Of a stretch of DNA of 39,352 nucleotides, positions 32,434 to 39,352 are shown piece by piece. Within the stretch, counting starts at the first letter, position 1. The number at the start of each line of letters is the position of its first letter. The notes below the pieces were generated by a model, which saw nothing but the letters and a program-made list of their open reading frames with translations, did no database searches and was not told where the DNA came from. The translations under genes were made by a program, and so were the position numbers. Origin of the DNA: Burkholderiales bacterium UBA2463 (GTDB lineage: Bacteria > Pseudomonadota > Gammaproteobacteria > Burkholderiales > Burkholderiaceae_A). Where the stretch lies: assembly GCA_002342295.1 (NCBI GenBank), contig DDPR01000006.1, positions 37,988 through 77,339 on the forward strand, written 5' to 3'.

Positions 32434-33884
32434 GACGCCGAGGAGGGGTGGAGCGTATAGCTCACCCCCCTGCCCGGAAGCACCAGCTCTGGCCAGCCCA
32501 GGGCATGGGTGATGGCTTCTCGAAATACCTCTGATGCCTTTTGCTCGCCATGCACGATGAAGGTTCGCGCGGGCGGCAAACGAAAGCCTCTGCACCATGT
32601 GAGTAGACCTTCCTGATCGGCATGGGCCGACAGGCCGCCGATGGTGTGGATGGACGCGCGAACCAACACCTCCTCCCCCAAGAGCCGCACCTTGGATTGG
32701 CCATCGACCAGACGTCGTCCGAGCGTTCCCTGGGCCTGAAAGCCCGTGATCAGCACGGCGCTGTGTTCCTTTGGAAGGTTCCAGTACAAATGATGAAGGA
32801 TGCGGCCCGCCTCACACATTCCACTCGCCGAGATGATGATGGCTCCTCCCTTGATTCGATTAAGCGCCTTTGACTCCTCCACGTCTGAGACGAAGCGAAT
32901 ATTGAGTGCCTGAGGGTTCTGCGCAAACCAGGCTGACGTCTCGCGAGCCCGCTCTCCAAGCTCCGCAAGCAGCTTATGCGTCAGGCTCGTGGCCGCAGTG
33001 GCCATGGGCGAATCAACCCACACATCAAGCGTAGGAAGTCTCCCTCGGCGCACAAGGTCCACAAAGAGAAAGAGCATCTCTTGAGTGCGGCCCACTGCAA
33101 AGGAGGGCACCACCAGATTGCCCCCACCCTCGAGTGTCTGTCTCACGACCGAGACAATTTCATCCTCCGTGCTCTCCATGCTGCGGTGGAGCCGATCGCC
33201 ATAGGTTGACTCCACGATAAGGGCATCCGCCTCTTCAATGAGCGTGGGGTTGGGCATGATGGGACTATGTTGCATGCCCAGATCACCAGAGAACACAAGC
33301 CTAAGCGGCTGCTCATGCGCGTCATCCTTAAGGTTGGCAACCAAGATGGCCGAGCCCAAAATATGGCCCGCATTCTCAAACTGCATCTGCGCGCCCTCAC
33401 AGGGCGCAAAGCGCGTGCCGTAGGCGATAGCTCGCACCTGCAACAGAGCCTGATCGACGTCTCTGAGGGTATAGAGCGGGTTGTAGACCTCGCCCCTGTA
33501 CTTGCCCTTGGCCTTTCGGCGTAATACCCGCTCATAGTCGCTCGATTGAATGTGCGCGCTATCGGGAAGGAGAATCTTTAGCAGCTCAAGCGTGGATGGC
33601 GTGCAGTAGATCGGGCCTTTGAATCCCTGCTGGCAGAGCCGAGGAATAAGGCCGCTGTGATCAATGTGTGCGTGAGTCAGTACCAAAAAGTCAATGTCAG
33701 CGGGGTCAAACCCAAAGGGCTCGGCATTCTTGGAGAGCGACTCGTGCCCGCCCTGAAACATGCCGCAGTCCACTAGAAAACGTCGCGGTCGAGCAGCGCT
33801 GACGAATGACAGGAGTTGGCGCGAGCCAGTGACCTCTCCCGCCGCACCGAAGAATTGAATATGAACGCCCAAGGACAGGCTCAA
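32430..33884 (-). CDS. MBL-fold beta-CASP RNA exonuclease
   Basis: A 484-residue metallo-beta-lactamase with beta-CASP domain, of the CPSF/YsxX-type RNA-processing nucleases. The zinc motif HAHIDHSG is at residues 71-78; further metal ligands lie in NAGHILGSA and FSGDLG; the beta-CASP part includes SFAVGRTQEML and SASGMCEAGRILHHL; and IHTIGGLSAHADQ is the C-terminal histidine motif. The start is taken as TTG 33884, which overlaps the upstream stop as TTGA; no ATG or GTG is available nearby. It is the last gene of the glycosyltransferase unit and shares its stop bases with the RND permease. Confidence 0.92.
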   Translation of the reverse strand: MSLSLGVHIQFFGAAGEVTGSRQLLSFVSAARPRRFLVDCGMFQGGHESLSKNAEPFGFDPADIDFLVLTHAHIDHSGLIPRLCQQGFKGPIYCTPSTLELLKILLPDSAHIQSSDYERVLRRKAKGKYRGEVYNPLYTLRDVDQALLQVRAIAYGTRFAPCEGAQMQFENAGHILGSAILVANLKDDAHEQPLRLVFSGDLGMQHSPIMPNPTLIEEADALIVESTYGDRLHRSMESTEDEIVSVVRQTLEGGGNLVVPSFAVGRTQEMLFLFVDLVRRGRLPTLDVWVDSPMATAATSLTHKLLAELGERARETSAWFAQNPQALNIRFVSDVEESKALNRIKGGAIIISASGMCEAGRILHHLYWNLPKEHSAVLITGFQAQGTLGRRLVDGQSKVRLLGEEVLVRASIHTIGGLSAHADQEGLLTWCRGFRLPPARTFIVHGEQKASEVFREAITHALGWPELVLPGRGVSYTLHPSSAS

Positions 33885-34831
33885 AACGGAACAAAAACCG
33901 AGAATTGAAGCAGGTTGTACCGATACCGCTCACCACTGATGCTCGCGCTGTTTCCGGAGGACAAATTCGCCACCCCCTGCACCCCTGAGCGAGCTGGTGT
34001 CCTCACCTCAAACTCAAAAAGCTCGGTCGCGCGGCCCGCGTCCTGCGCAACAAATTGACGCCCCACACCGGCCGCCCCGCTCAGCAGCCAGCCATCCACT
34101 CGGCCACGATAACCAAGATTGATCATCTCCTCGCGATACTTCGAGGGGTTGAAGTAGTGAGTAGAGATGTCTGAGGAGTTGCGGAACTGCCGGTGACGAA
34201 ATTGAACATTCACCCCATTATCTGGGAACAGGTCGTACACCGCCTTCAGTCTGAGATGGGTTCTGTCGTTGTCGTCGGAGAAGTGATGCTCTGCCGCCAC
34301 GCCAATGAGAGTCAATCGTCGCGTCACCTGCTGAGTGAGTGCCGCGCCGTAGTAGTTGAATGAAGTGCCATCACTCAAGGCGTTCTTGGTCTCAACCCAG
34401 TCTCTCGAGTAGAAGACCTCAGCCGAGGTCGTCTCCCCAAGCGCAAAGGATTGGCCAAGATCCGCAGTCACCATCTGGTGGTCGGTCGAGAGCCTGCTCA
34501 ATCCGAGCGCTCCCTGAAACCCCAAGACCCGAGGACCCGAGAGCGCGCTTTTGAATAACTGAATGGCGTTGCTAGAAGCCGACCAGTCGCCTCGTGAGTA
34601 CCACGCGTGTGAAGCCCGAGCGCCAGTGAAGTGAAGAAGATCTGTGAACTCGGTGGCGGCGCCCAGAGAGACTCTGCGCGCCGAAAAGTCATCGTTGTCT
34701 GAGAAGAAAGAGGCGCCTGCGTAGAGCCTGGGGGCGGGAGAGGAGCCCTCACCGGACTGACCAAATGTGGAGTGGGTGATTCCGCAAACGACAAGGGCCA
34801 GCAGGCACCTAGGGAGCATGACGGTGCTCAC
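33881..34831 (-). CDS. Outer-membrane beta-barrel, exopolysaccharide-export-like
   Basis: A 316-residue protein with a signal peptide (ending about residue 24, STFGQ) and alternating amphipathic strands ending in phenylalanine (QFSVFVPF), the signature of an outer-membrane barrel. HYFNPSKYREEMINLGYRG resembles the C-terminal barrels of PgaA and BcsC, here without their TPR domain, and the position next to a glycosyltransferase resembles E. coli yaiO-yaiP. It may export the sugar polymer. The start is GTG 34831 overlapping the glycosyltransferase stop as GTGA; ATG 34820 would give an equally good signal peptide. Confidence 0.8.
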   Translation of the reverse strand: MSTVMLPRCLLALVVCGITHSTFGQSGEGSSPAPRLYAGASFFSDNDDFSARRVSLGAATEFTDLLHFTGARASHAWYSRGDWSASSNAIQLFKSALSGPRVLGFQGALGLSRLSTDHQMVTADLGQSFALGETTSAEVFYSRDWVETKNALSDGTSFNYYGAALTQQVTRRLTLIGVAAEHHFSDDNDRTHLRLKAVYDLFPDNGVNVQFRHRQFRNSSDISTHYFNPSKYREEMINLGYRGRVDGWLLSGAAGVGRQFVAQDAGRATELFEFEVRTPARSGVQGVANLSSGNSASISGERYRYNLLQFSVFVPF

Positions 34832-36129
34832 TTCGTACCCCAGAATTTTCGTGCGCCCGAGAACTCTGCAATGTAGCCAGCAACAGCAGAGGGCTGGAGC
34901 ACCAGTCCATAAGGCAGCGCATACATGAGAAACCCCAGAAGGTTCTCCCGAACCCGAAGGCCCTGCTTTGCAAACATTCGAGACTCCACACGAAACATGA
35001 TTCCGTTAATCAAGACCGAGAGTGGCAAGAGACTCAGGGTCATGGGGCCCACGATCATGAAGTTACCCCCGAGCGCAAGGATTAGGCCGGGAATGAAAAA
35101 TACACAATACGCAATGTCCATGAATGGGAAGAGGAGGTCCCACCAGACATAGAAGGTTGTAAGCCTCGGGGTGATGAGGATGGAGGGGTGCGCCTTGAAG
35201 GCCTCAATCATGCCGCGCGCCCAACGCTGGCGCTGACGGACGAAGGCCTTCAGCGTGCTTGGGACGATGGTGAAAACCACGCCATCCTCGCAGTAGCCCA
35301 CCCGATAGCCGCGCTTGAGGAGGGCCCAGGTCAACACGATGTCTTCTCCGACCGTCTGCGGCCATCCTCCGACCTCCCGCAGGGTGTCGGTGTGATAGAT
35401 CGAGAACGCCCCCTGAGCCACAAGGGTTCCTTGGTAGAGCGACTGAATCCGTTTGGTGGTTGCTATGCCATGGAAATAGTCCCACTCCTGCGCCTTTGCG
35501 ACCCAATTCTCTCTGGAGTTTCTGGCCAGCACCGTTCCGGCCACGGCTCGCGTATTTGGGGGATCCGAGAAATAGCGCTCCACCAGACGCAAAAGGGCAT
35601 CGCCATAGAGCAGAGAATCGGCATCCAGAGTGACCATGAGCCGGTGGGACGCCAAGGAGAGTCCGAGGTTTAACGCGGCAGCCTTGCCTGCATTCACCGG
35701 GCGATGAATGCACTGAAAGCGTGGGTCAGCCCTGTGAAACTCCTCAACAACCGCATCCGTCCCATCCGTGGAGCCATCGCTCACAACAATGACCTCGAGC
35801 TCCGCGGGGTAGTGCTGCGAGCGAATACTCTCAAGGGTCTCGCAGATAGAGTCCCGCTCGTTATAAGCGGCAATCAGGATGGTGAGTGGCGGATACTGCA
35901 CCAGTCGTCTTCTGGCGGGACGCCTATCAAGAAGAAGGCTTGACACCACAAACGCATTCATGAAGCCAGGCACGATGGCCACAAAGCCAATGACGTAAAT
36001 GGCCACTGCCCAGTGCAGTGCGGCAGAGAGATCCTCAAACCAAAACCGCGAAGCCCATATGGAGAAGCTGCACCATGCAATGGCCACAAGAAGGGCAAGT
36101 AAAAACTTGCTTCGGACTAGAACGTACAT
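34828..36129 (-). CDS. Processive family 2 glycosyltransferase
   Basis: A 433-residue membrane glycosyltransferase of the PgaC/cellulose-synthase/hyaluronan-synthase type. Two N-terminal membrane helices precede the GT-A domain: TILIAAYNERD, VVSDGSTDGT (Asp118), TLDADS (169-172), the catalytic TVGEDIVLTW (Glu262/Asp263) and QRQRW (299-303), the processive-synthase motif. Three C-terminal helices follow. It should polymerise and translocate a beta-linked polysaccharide. It overlaps the barrel gene by 4 bases and lies 33 bases after the permease. No PilZ domain or deacetylase is visible. Confidence 0.92.
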   Translation of the reverse strand: MYVLVRSKFLLALLVAIAWCSFSIWASRFWFEDLSAALHWAVAIYVIGFVAIVPGFMNAFVVSSLLLDRRPARRRLVQYPPLTILIAAYNERDSICETLESIRSQHYPAELEVIVVSDGSTDGTDAVVEEFHRADPRFQCIHRPVNAGKAAALNLGLSLASHRLMVTLDADSLLYGDALLRLVERYFSDPPNTRAVAGTVLARNSRENWVAKAQEWDYFHGIATTKRIQSLYQGTLVAQGAFSIYHTDTLREVGGWPQTVGEDIVLTWALLKRGYRVGYCEDGVVFTIVPSTLKAFVRQRQRWARGMIEAFKAHPSILITPRLTTFYVWWDLLFPFMDIAYCVFFIPGLILALGGNFMIVGPMTLSLLPLSVLINGIMFRVESRMFAKQGLRVRENLLGFLMYALPYGLVLQPSAVAGYIAEFSGARKFWGTK

Positions 36130-36162
36130 GGCTCGACCGAGCCTAGCATGGCCCGTCTCAGA

Positions 36163-37488
36163 CTAGGCTTGGCGTTGGGCCAGCCTGATGCCAACCAGAA
36201 CGATCACTCCGAGGGCCAACACGCCCAGCGAGACCCCCACCGCATCTTGGCTTGCCGCATAGGAGATGCTGGAATGCGTGAGGTAGGCGCTCGATGCGCA
36301 GAATACAAGGGGCGTGAGCGGGTAGAGGGGCACCTGAAAAGGTCGGTGTTGGTGGGGTTTTCGCAGTCGAAGCACAAAAACAGAGAGCCCGACCAAAAAC
36401 AAGAATGCCCAGAAGACGGGGGCTGTGAACTCCACCATTGCAGAAAAGCCGTCAGACTGGAGCGCGCCAAAACCCACCAGCGCCAGGCTGATGACTCCCT
36501 GAAAGATTAGAGCCTGCGAAGGGGTGCCCGACTCGGTCTTCCATTCGCCCAGACGCCCAAGAGCCGACCAATCCTGACCCAGGGCGTGGTTGGTTCGTGC
36601 GCCGACAATCATCGTGGCATTGATGCTGGTGAGCGCAGAGATGGCCACCATAAGGCCAAGCAGTCGTGCGGCCCACTCGCCAAAGGCAAGACCCATCACC
36701 TCCACCCCTGCAGCGCGACTATTGGAGAGTCCGTGCAAACCAAGGCCGATCAGCAGGGCATAGGTGACGAGCAGATAGACGACCAAGATAATCAACAGAC
36801 TCACAATCAACACACGAACGGTCTGGCGAGGACCACCGTGAACCTCAGAAGTGATGTAAGCCGCCTCGCTCCAACCCCCGTAGGTGAGCAGCACAAAGAC
36901 GAGCGCGAGCCCCAGCATGCCCAGAGAGGGGCTCTGAGAGAAGTAGGCAAGGGAGCCGCCCGAGTGTCCGCCCAGCCAGAGTCCTGCCACAGCGACTGAA
37001 ACGAGACCCAAGACCTCAAGTGCAGTGAGCCACATCTGTACTCGGGATGAGGCAGCAAGGCCCGCAAGATTCGAGGCGGTAAGAGCAACCACCACGAGTG
37101 CAGCCCAGATGGCGCTCGAATGCTCACCCAAGGGGTAGAGCGAGGTCATGTAGTCGCCAAAGACAAATGCCAAAAGAGCGATGGCGCCGGTGTTGATGAC
37201 CATGGCCTTGGCCCAGGCATAGAGAAAGGCAAGCGAGCGCCCATACGCACGAGACAAAAAGTGATACTCGCCGCCGGAGTGGGGAAAGGCCGTGCAGAGC
37301 TCTGCGTAGCAGAGCGCCCCCGCAAGCGAGAGCACGCCACCTAGCAGCCAGACCAAAACAAACCAGCCGGCATCTTGGGTAAGGCCTGCCACGATTGCTG
37401 GCGTCTTGAAGATGCCCACACCAATCACCAACCCCACGACGATGGAGATGGCAGAGCGCGCCGAGAGCAGCGTTCTCGGACTATGCAT
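36163..37488 (-). CDS. APC-family amino acid permease
   Basis: A 441-residue amino acid/polyamine/organocation permease with about 12 helices. The first helix GLVIGVGIFKTPAIVA carries the GxGIF motif that unwinds around the substrate amino group, and FPHSGGEYHFLSRAYG is the conserved loop after helix 2. It resembles LAT/serine-threonine exchanger-like members; the substrate is unknown. It begins 14 bases after the methyltransferase stop and ends 33 bases before the glycosyltransferase, so it is probably part of the same transcript. Confidence 0.92.
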   Translation of the reverse strand: MHSPRTLLSARSAISIVVGLVIGVGIFKTPAIVAGLTQDAGWFVLVWLLGGVLSLAGALCYAELCTAFPHSGGEYHFLSRAYGRSLAFLYAWAKAMVINTGAIALLAFVFGDYMTSLYPLGEHSSAIWAALVVVALTASNLAGLAASSRVQMWLTALEVLGLVSVAVAGLWLGGHSGGSLAYFSQSPSLGMLGLALVFVLLTYGGWSEAAYITSEVHGGPRQTVRVLIVSLLIILVVYLLVTYALLIGLGLHGLSNSRAAGVEVMGLAFGEWAARLLGLMVAISALTSINATMIVGARTNHALGQDWSALGRLGEWKTESGTPSQALIFQGVISLALVGFGALQSDGFSAMVEFTAPVFWAFLFLVGLSVFVLRLRKPHQHRPFQVPLYPLTPLVFCASSAYLTHSSISYAASQDAVGVSLGVLALGVIVLVGIRLAQRQA

Positions 37489-37502
37489 CTCTGTGACGGG
37501 AT

Positions 37503-38369
37503 CTAGCGCTTGGCTGCGCGAAGGCGGGCATCAAACCGACGGAGCTCTCCGCCGACTCCAGCGACCTCACCAGACATGCGGTCGTCTTCAATCTTCGCTG
37601 TGACGAGGGCGGGCTGACCATTTGGCTGCACATAGGCAAAGTGAATCTCCGACCCACGAATTCGGCCCGTGGAAATGGGCATGGTGCGCCCCCCAAACCG
37701 GATGTTGCCCTGCACGCGCTGGTGGATCTGAGTGAGGGTCAACTCGGCCGGGCCCTGACCAAAGGGCAGATCGACCGTCCAGACACCTGCAGCCTGGGCT
37801 GGAACAATCCACAGGTAACCCAGGGCCGAGGAGGTTTCAATGCGCTCATCGGGCTCCCAAGTCTCCATGTCGAAGGAGTGAGACACCACCCGGGTGCCTG
37901 GTCGCATCTTCTTCAGAATGGGCTCAAGCCGCAGGTTCAGTTCGGGCAATAAGTACATGGTCACCACAGTGGCAGAGGAGAAGTCCTCCTTGAAGATGTC
38001 GCCCTGAATCACCTTCACTCGAGAACCAACCCCCGCACGCTCAGCGTTGCGCTGGGCCAAGGCAGCCATCTGACCATCAAACTCAATGCCGACCGCGCGC
38101 GCGCCAAACTCTCGGGCGGCCGCGATCGCGATCTTCCCGTCACCCGCGCCGAGATCATAGACAAGATCATTCGGTCCGACCCCCGCCGTGGCGAGCATGG
38201 CTGTCACCATCTCGTTGGGCGTTGGGACCCAGATGACGTCTTTTCCACGCTGTCCAACCGACGGTTGATAGAGCTTGTCACCGTGCTCTTGGGCAGCAAC
38301 AGGCAAACAAAAAAGTAGCGCTGCACAACAGCCAAGGAGCAGACCGAGGCGACGTCTAGACGGGCGCAT
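37503..38369 (-). CDS. Class I SAM-dependent methyltransferase with an N-terminal signal peptide
   Basis: A 288-residue protein with a hydrophobic leader (LGLLLGCCAALLFCLPVAAQ, cleavage near residue 27), then a Rossmann methyltransferase domain: VPTPNEMVTAML, motif I VYDLGAGDGKIAI (70-82), the acidic residue in VGIEFDGQM, and DIFKEDF. The C-terminal ~100 residues form a separate, probably beta-rich domain (WTVDLPFGQGPAELTLTQ). A leader on an enzyme needing cytosolic SAM is odd; it may be a membrane-anchored N-terminus instead. ATG 38369 is chosen for AGGAG five bases upstream; a GTG two codons earlier is possible. Confidence 0.88.
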   Translation of the reverse strand: MRPSRRRLGLLLGCCAALLFCLPVAAQEHGDKLYQPSVGQRGKDVIWVPTPNEMVTAMLATAGVGPNDLVYDLGAGDGKIAIAAAREFGARAVGIEFDGQMAALAQRNAERAGVGSRVKVIQGDIFKEDFSSATVVTMYLLPELNLRLEPILKKMRPGTRVVSHSFDMETWEPDERIETSSALGYLWIVPAQAAGVWTVDLPFGQGPAELTLTQIHQRVQGNIRFGGRTMPISTGRIRGSEIHFAYVQPNGQPALVTAKIEDDRMSGEVAGVGGELRRFDARLRAAKR

Positions 38370-38377
38370 ATGCACTC

Positions 38378-38947
38378 CTAGACGAAGAGGAAGAAGCCGT
38401 TGAGGGTGCAGCTGATACCGCCAACACCGAGCGCGAGTGACACCAGGAACAGCGGCCGACGATCGGTAATGATGGCCACCGAGGTGAGAACAATTGCAAT
38501 CTGAAGGAGAGCCTCCGCGAAGTCGAACCAGGGGTCTCTCTGGAGGGCATCATCTCGCTCGTGCTCGTGCATCTTGCCCCGCGCGAGCAGCTCTTTCTTG
38601 CCCTCACCCGTCTCGGGCTCAGACTCGTAGCGCTCAATATTCTTACGATAGTCGCCAAGCTTCTTCTCGAGGAAGGCCTTCTCGTCCGCACCCGGCTTGC
38701 CAGACTTAAGGCGCGCCTCAAAGTCGTCTGCGGCAATCTTGTATTCCGTCTGCCGCACATTCTTTGCCTGGTAGAAGTTGTAGGCATTGGCAGCCAGAAT
38801 GTTGTGCATCGTCGCCTCTTTCGCGGCGTTCCCGCCTCCGAGGCTCGCAATGGCCAGCACCATGGCCAAGATCGAGATGAGCAGAGCGCATCGCGTTTTA
38901 AATGGGTCGTCACCCACGTGTTCAATCTCCGGTCCACTTGATTCCAT
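38378..38947 (-). CDS. DUF4337-like membrane protein
   Basis: A 189-residue protein with one N-terminal membrane helix (about 21-38, ALLISILAMVLAIASLGG), a long charged, probably coiled-coil central part (residues 45-130), and two C-terminal helices (about 143-160 and 166-187). This architecture, with NAAKEA and NAYNFYQAKNVRQTEY, matches the DUF4337 family, whose function is unknown. AGGAGG precedes the ATG by 7 bases, the best ribosome site in the unit, so this is the likely first gene of the six-gene transcript. The methyltransferase ATG follows eight bases after its stop. Confidence 0.88.
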   Translation of the reverse strand: MESSGPEIEHVGDDPFKTRCALLISILAMVLAIASLGGGNAAKEATMHNILAANAYNFYQAKNVRQTEYKIAADDFEARLKSGKPGADEKAFLEKKLGDYRKNIERYESEPETGEGKKELLARGKMHEHERDDALQRDPWFDFAEALLQIAIVLTSVAIITDRRPLFLVSLALGVGGISCTLNGFFLFV

Positions 38948-39048
38948 GCCCAGGCCTCCTCTTGTTGTGAATAGCGAAATTGTATCTGCGGCCGGATGAC
39001 GGTCGCGTCATCTGCGCCGTCTCACTCCATGCGTCATAATTCAGGCCC

Positions 39049-39352
39049 ATGAAAACCGCCTTTACTCGCCGCGTCGCTCAAGCCCTGCTGGTGTGCGTGG
39101 CCTTCTCGGCCTTGGCTCCCTTCGCAAGGATTGCCATGGCCGCCGAGAAAGGCGGCAGCTGGGTTGAGGTCTGTAGCTCAAATGGCAGCTACAAACTGCT
39201 GGTCTCGCAGGCGTCTGGCTCCGAGGAAAATCCCGCCCCAGCAGACCATGTAGCCCCAAAGCATTGTGCGATCTGCTCACTGCAGAAGACCTTGGGCTGC
39301 GCACTGGGGCCTTCCAACGCTGCGAGCCTTCGCCTCTTTACCGAACCACCCT
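39049..39352 (+). CDS. DUF2946-like secreted protein, cut by right window edge
   Basis: The first 101 codons of a gene running off the window. A signal peptide (about residues 1-32, ending AMAAE) is followed by WVEVCSSNGSYKLL and HCAICSLQ, which match the pattern of the DUF2946 family (an early Cys and a late HC-x-x-C motif), small proteins often found near copper or TonB genes. The function is unknown; the His/Cys pattern would suit metal binding. No strong Shine-Dalgarno is present; CATAAT (39035-39040) lies 8 bases before the ATG. Confidence 0.75.
   Translation, partial: MKTAFTRRVAQALLVCVAFSALAPFARIAMAAEKGGSWVEVCSSNGSYKLLVSQASGSEENPAPADHVAPKHCAICSLQKTLGCALGPSNAASLRLFTEPP

Noticed and set aside
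1..39352. CRISPR array, prophage, intact transposase or toxin-antitoxin pair
   Set aside because: No regularly spaced repeats, phage structural genes, transposase motifs or small paired ORFs with those features were seen.

Overview
The window looks like a chromosome segment of a betaproteobacterium, most likely in Burkholderiales. The pointers are the gene order leuC-leuD-leuB-asd-truA-trpF-trpB-trpA-accD-folC, two orphan Bug/TctC-type solute-binding proteins, an intracellular PHB depolymerase of the Ralstonia PhaZ type, a Tat-exported HiPIP, and high-GC coding sequence with pervasive 4-base gene overlaps. The genus cannot be read from the sequence.

1-15117 (minus strand): a nearly gap-free run of 15 genes read right to left: phaZ, a phasin-like gene, gltX, aroC, an MFS transporter, leuC, leuD, leuB, asd, truA, trpF, trpB, trpA, accD and folC (cut by the left edge). 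It covers PHB mobilisation, Glu-tRNA charging, chorismate, leucine, the aspartate-semialdehyde branch point, tryptophan, malonyl-CoA and folate polyglutamylation. Most junctions overlap by 4 bases, so translational coupling is likely.

15118-19011: a compositionally different strip (more AT-rich by eye) next to tRNA-Val(CAC). It holds palindromic repeats, a lipoprotein-like ORF with an in-frame TGA, a small DUF4399-like secreted protein, a 635-base gene-free stretch with a possible tRNA relic, a Bug-family binding protein and a YrdC/Sua5-domain gene. Related repeat modules lie at both ends.

19012-28095: small accessory and housekeeping genes: a CBS-pair protein, a secreted alpha/beta hydrolase, an AlkA-type glycosylase, a type II haloacid dehalogenase, a DUF3429-like membrane protein, PsiE, a tartrate/D-malate-type dehydrogenase overlapping a second Bug protein, a HiPIP with a strong terminator, a small membrane protein overlapping an MFS transporter, a TerC protein and a group 1 truncated haemoglobin.

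28142-32433 (plus): an RND efflux pair (periplasmic adaptor plus HAE1-type permease) with no outer-membrane factor.

32430-38947 (minus): a tight six-gene unit: DUF4337-like protein, signal-peptide-bearing SAM methyltransferase, APC permease, processive family 2 glycosyltransferase, outer-membrane beta-barrel and a beta-CASP metallo-beta-lactamase RNase. The glycosyltransferase/barrel pair looks like a minimal exopolysaccharide synthesis and export module and is the best candidate for an under-described system. A DUF2946-like gene starts at the right edge.

Two convergent gene pairs (MFS/TerC and RND permease/MBL RNase) end on the same four bases, CTAG, each strand reading TAG. No CRISPR array, intact insertion sequence, prophage or replication origin was seen.
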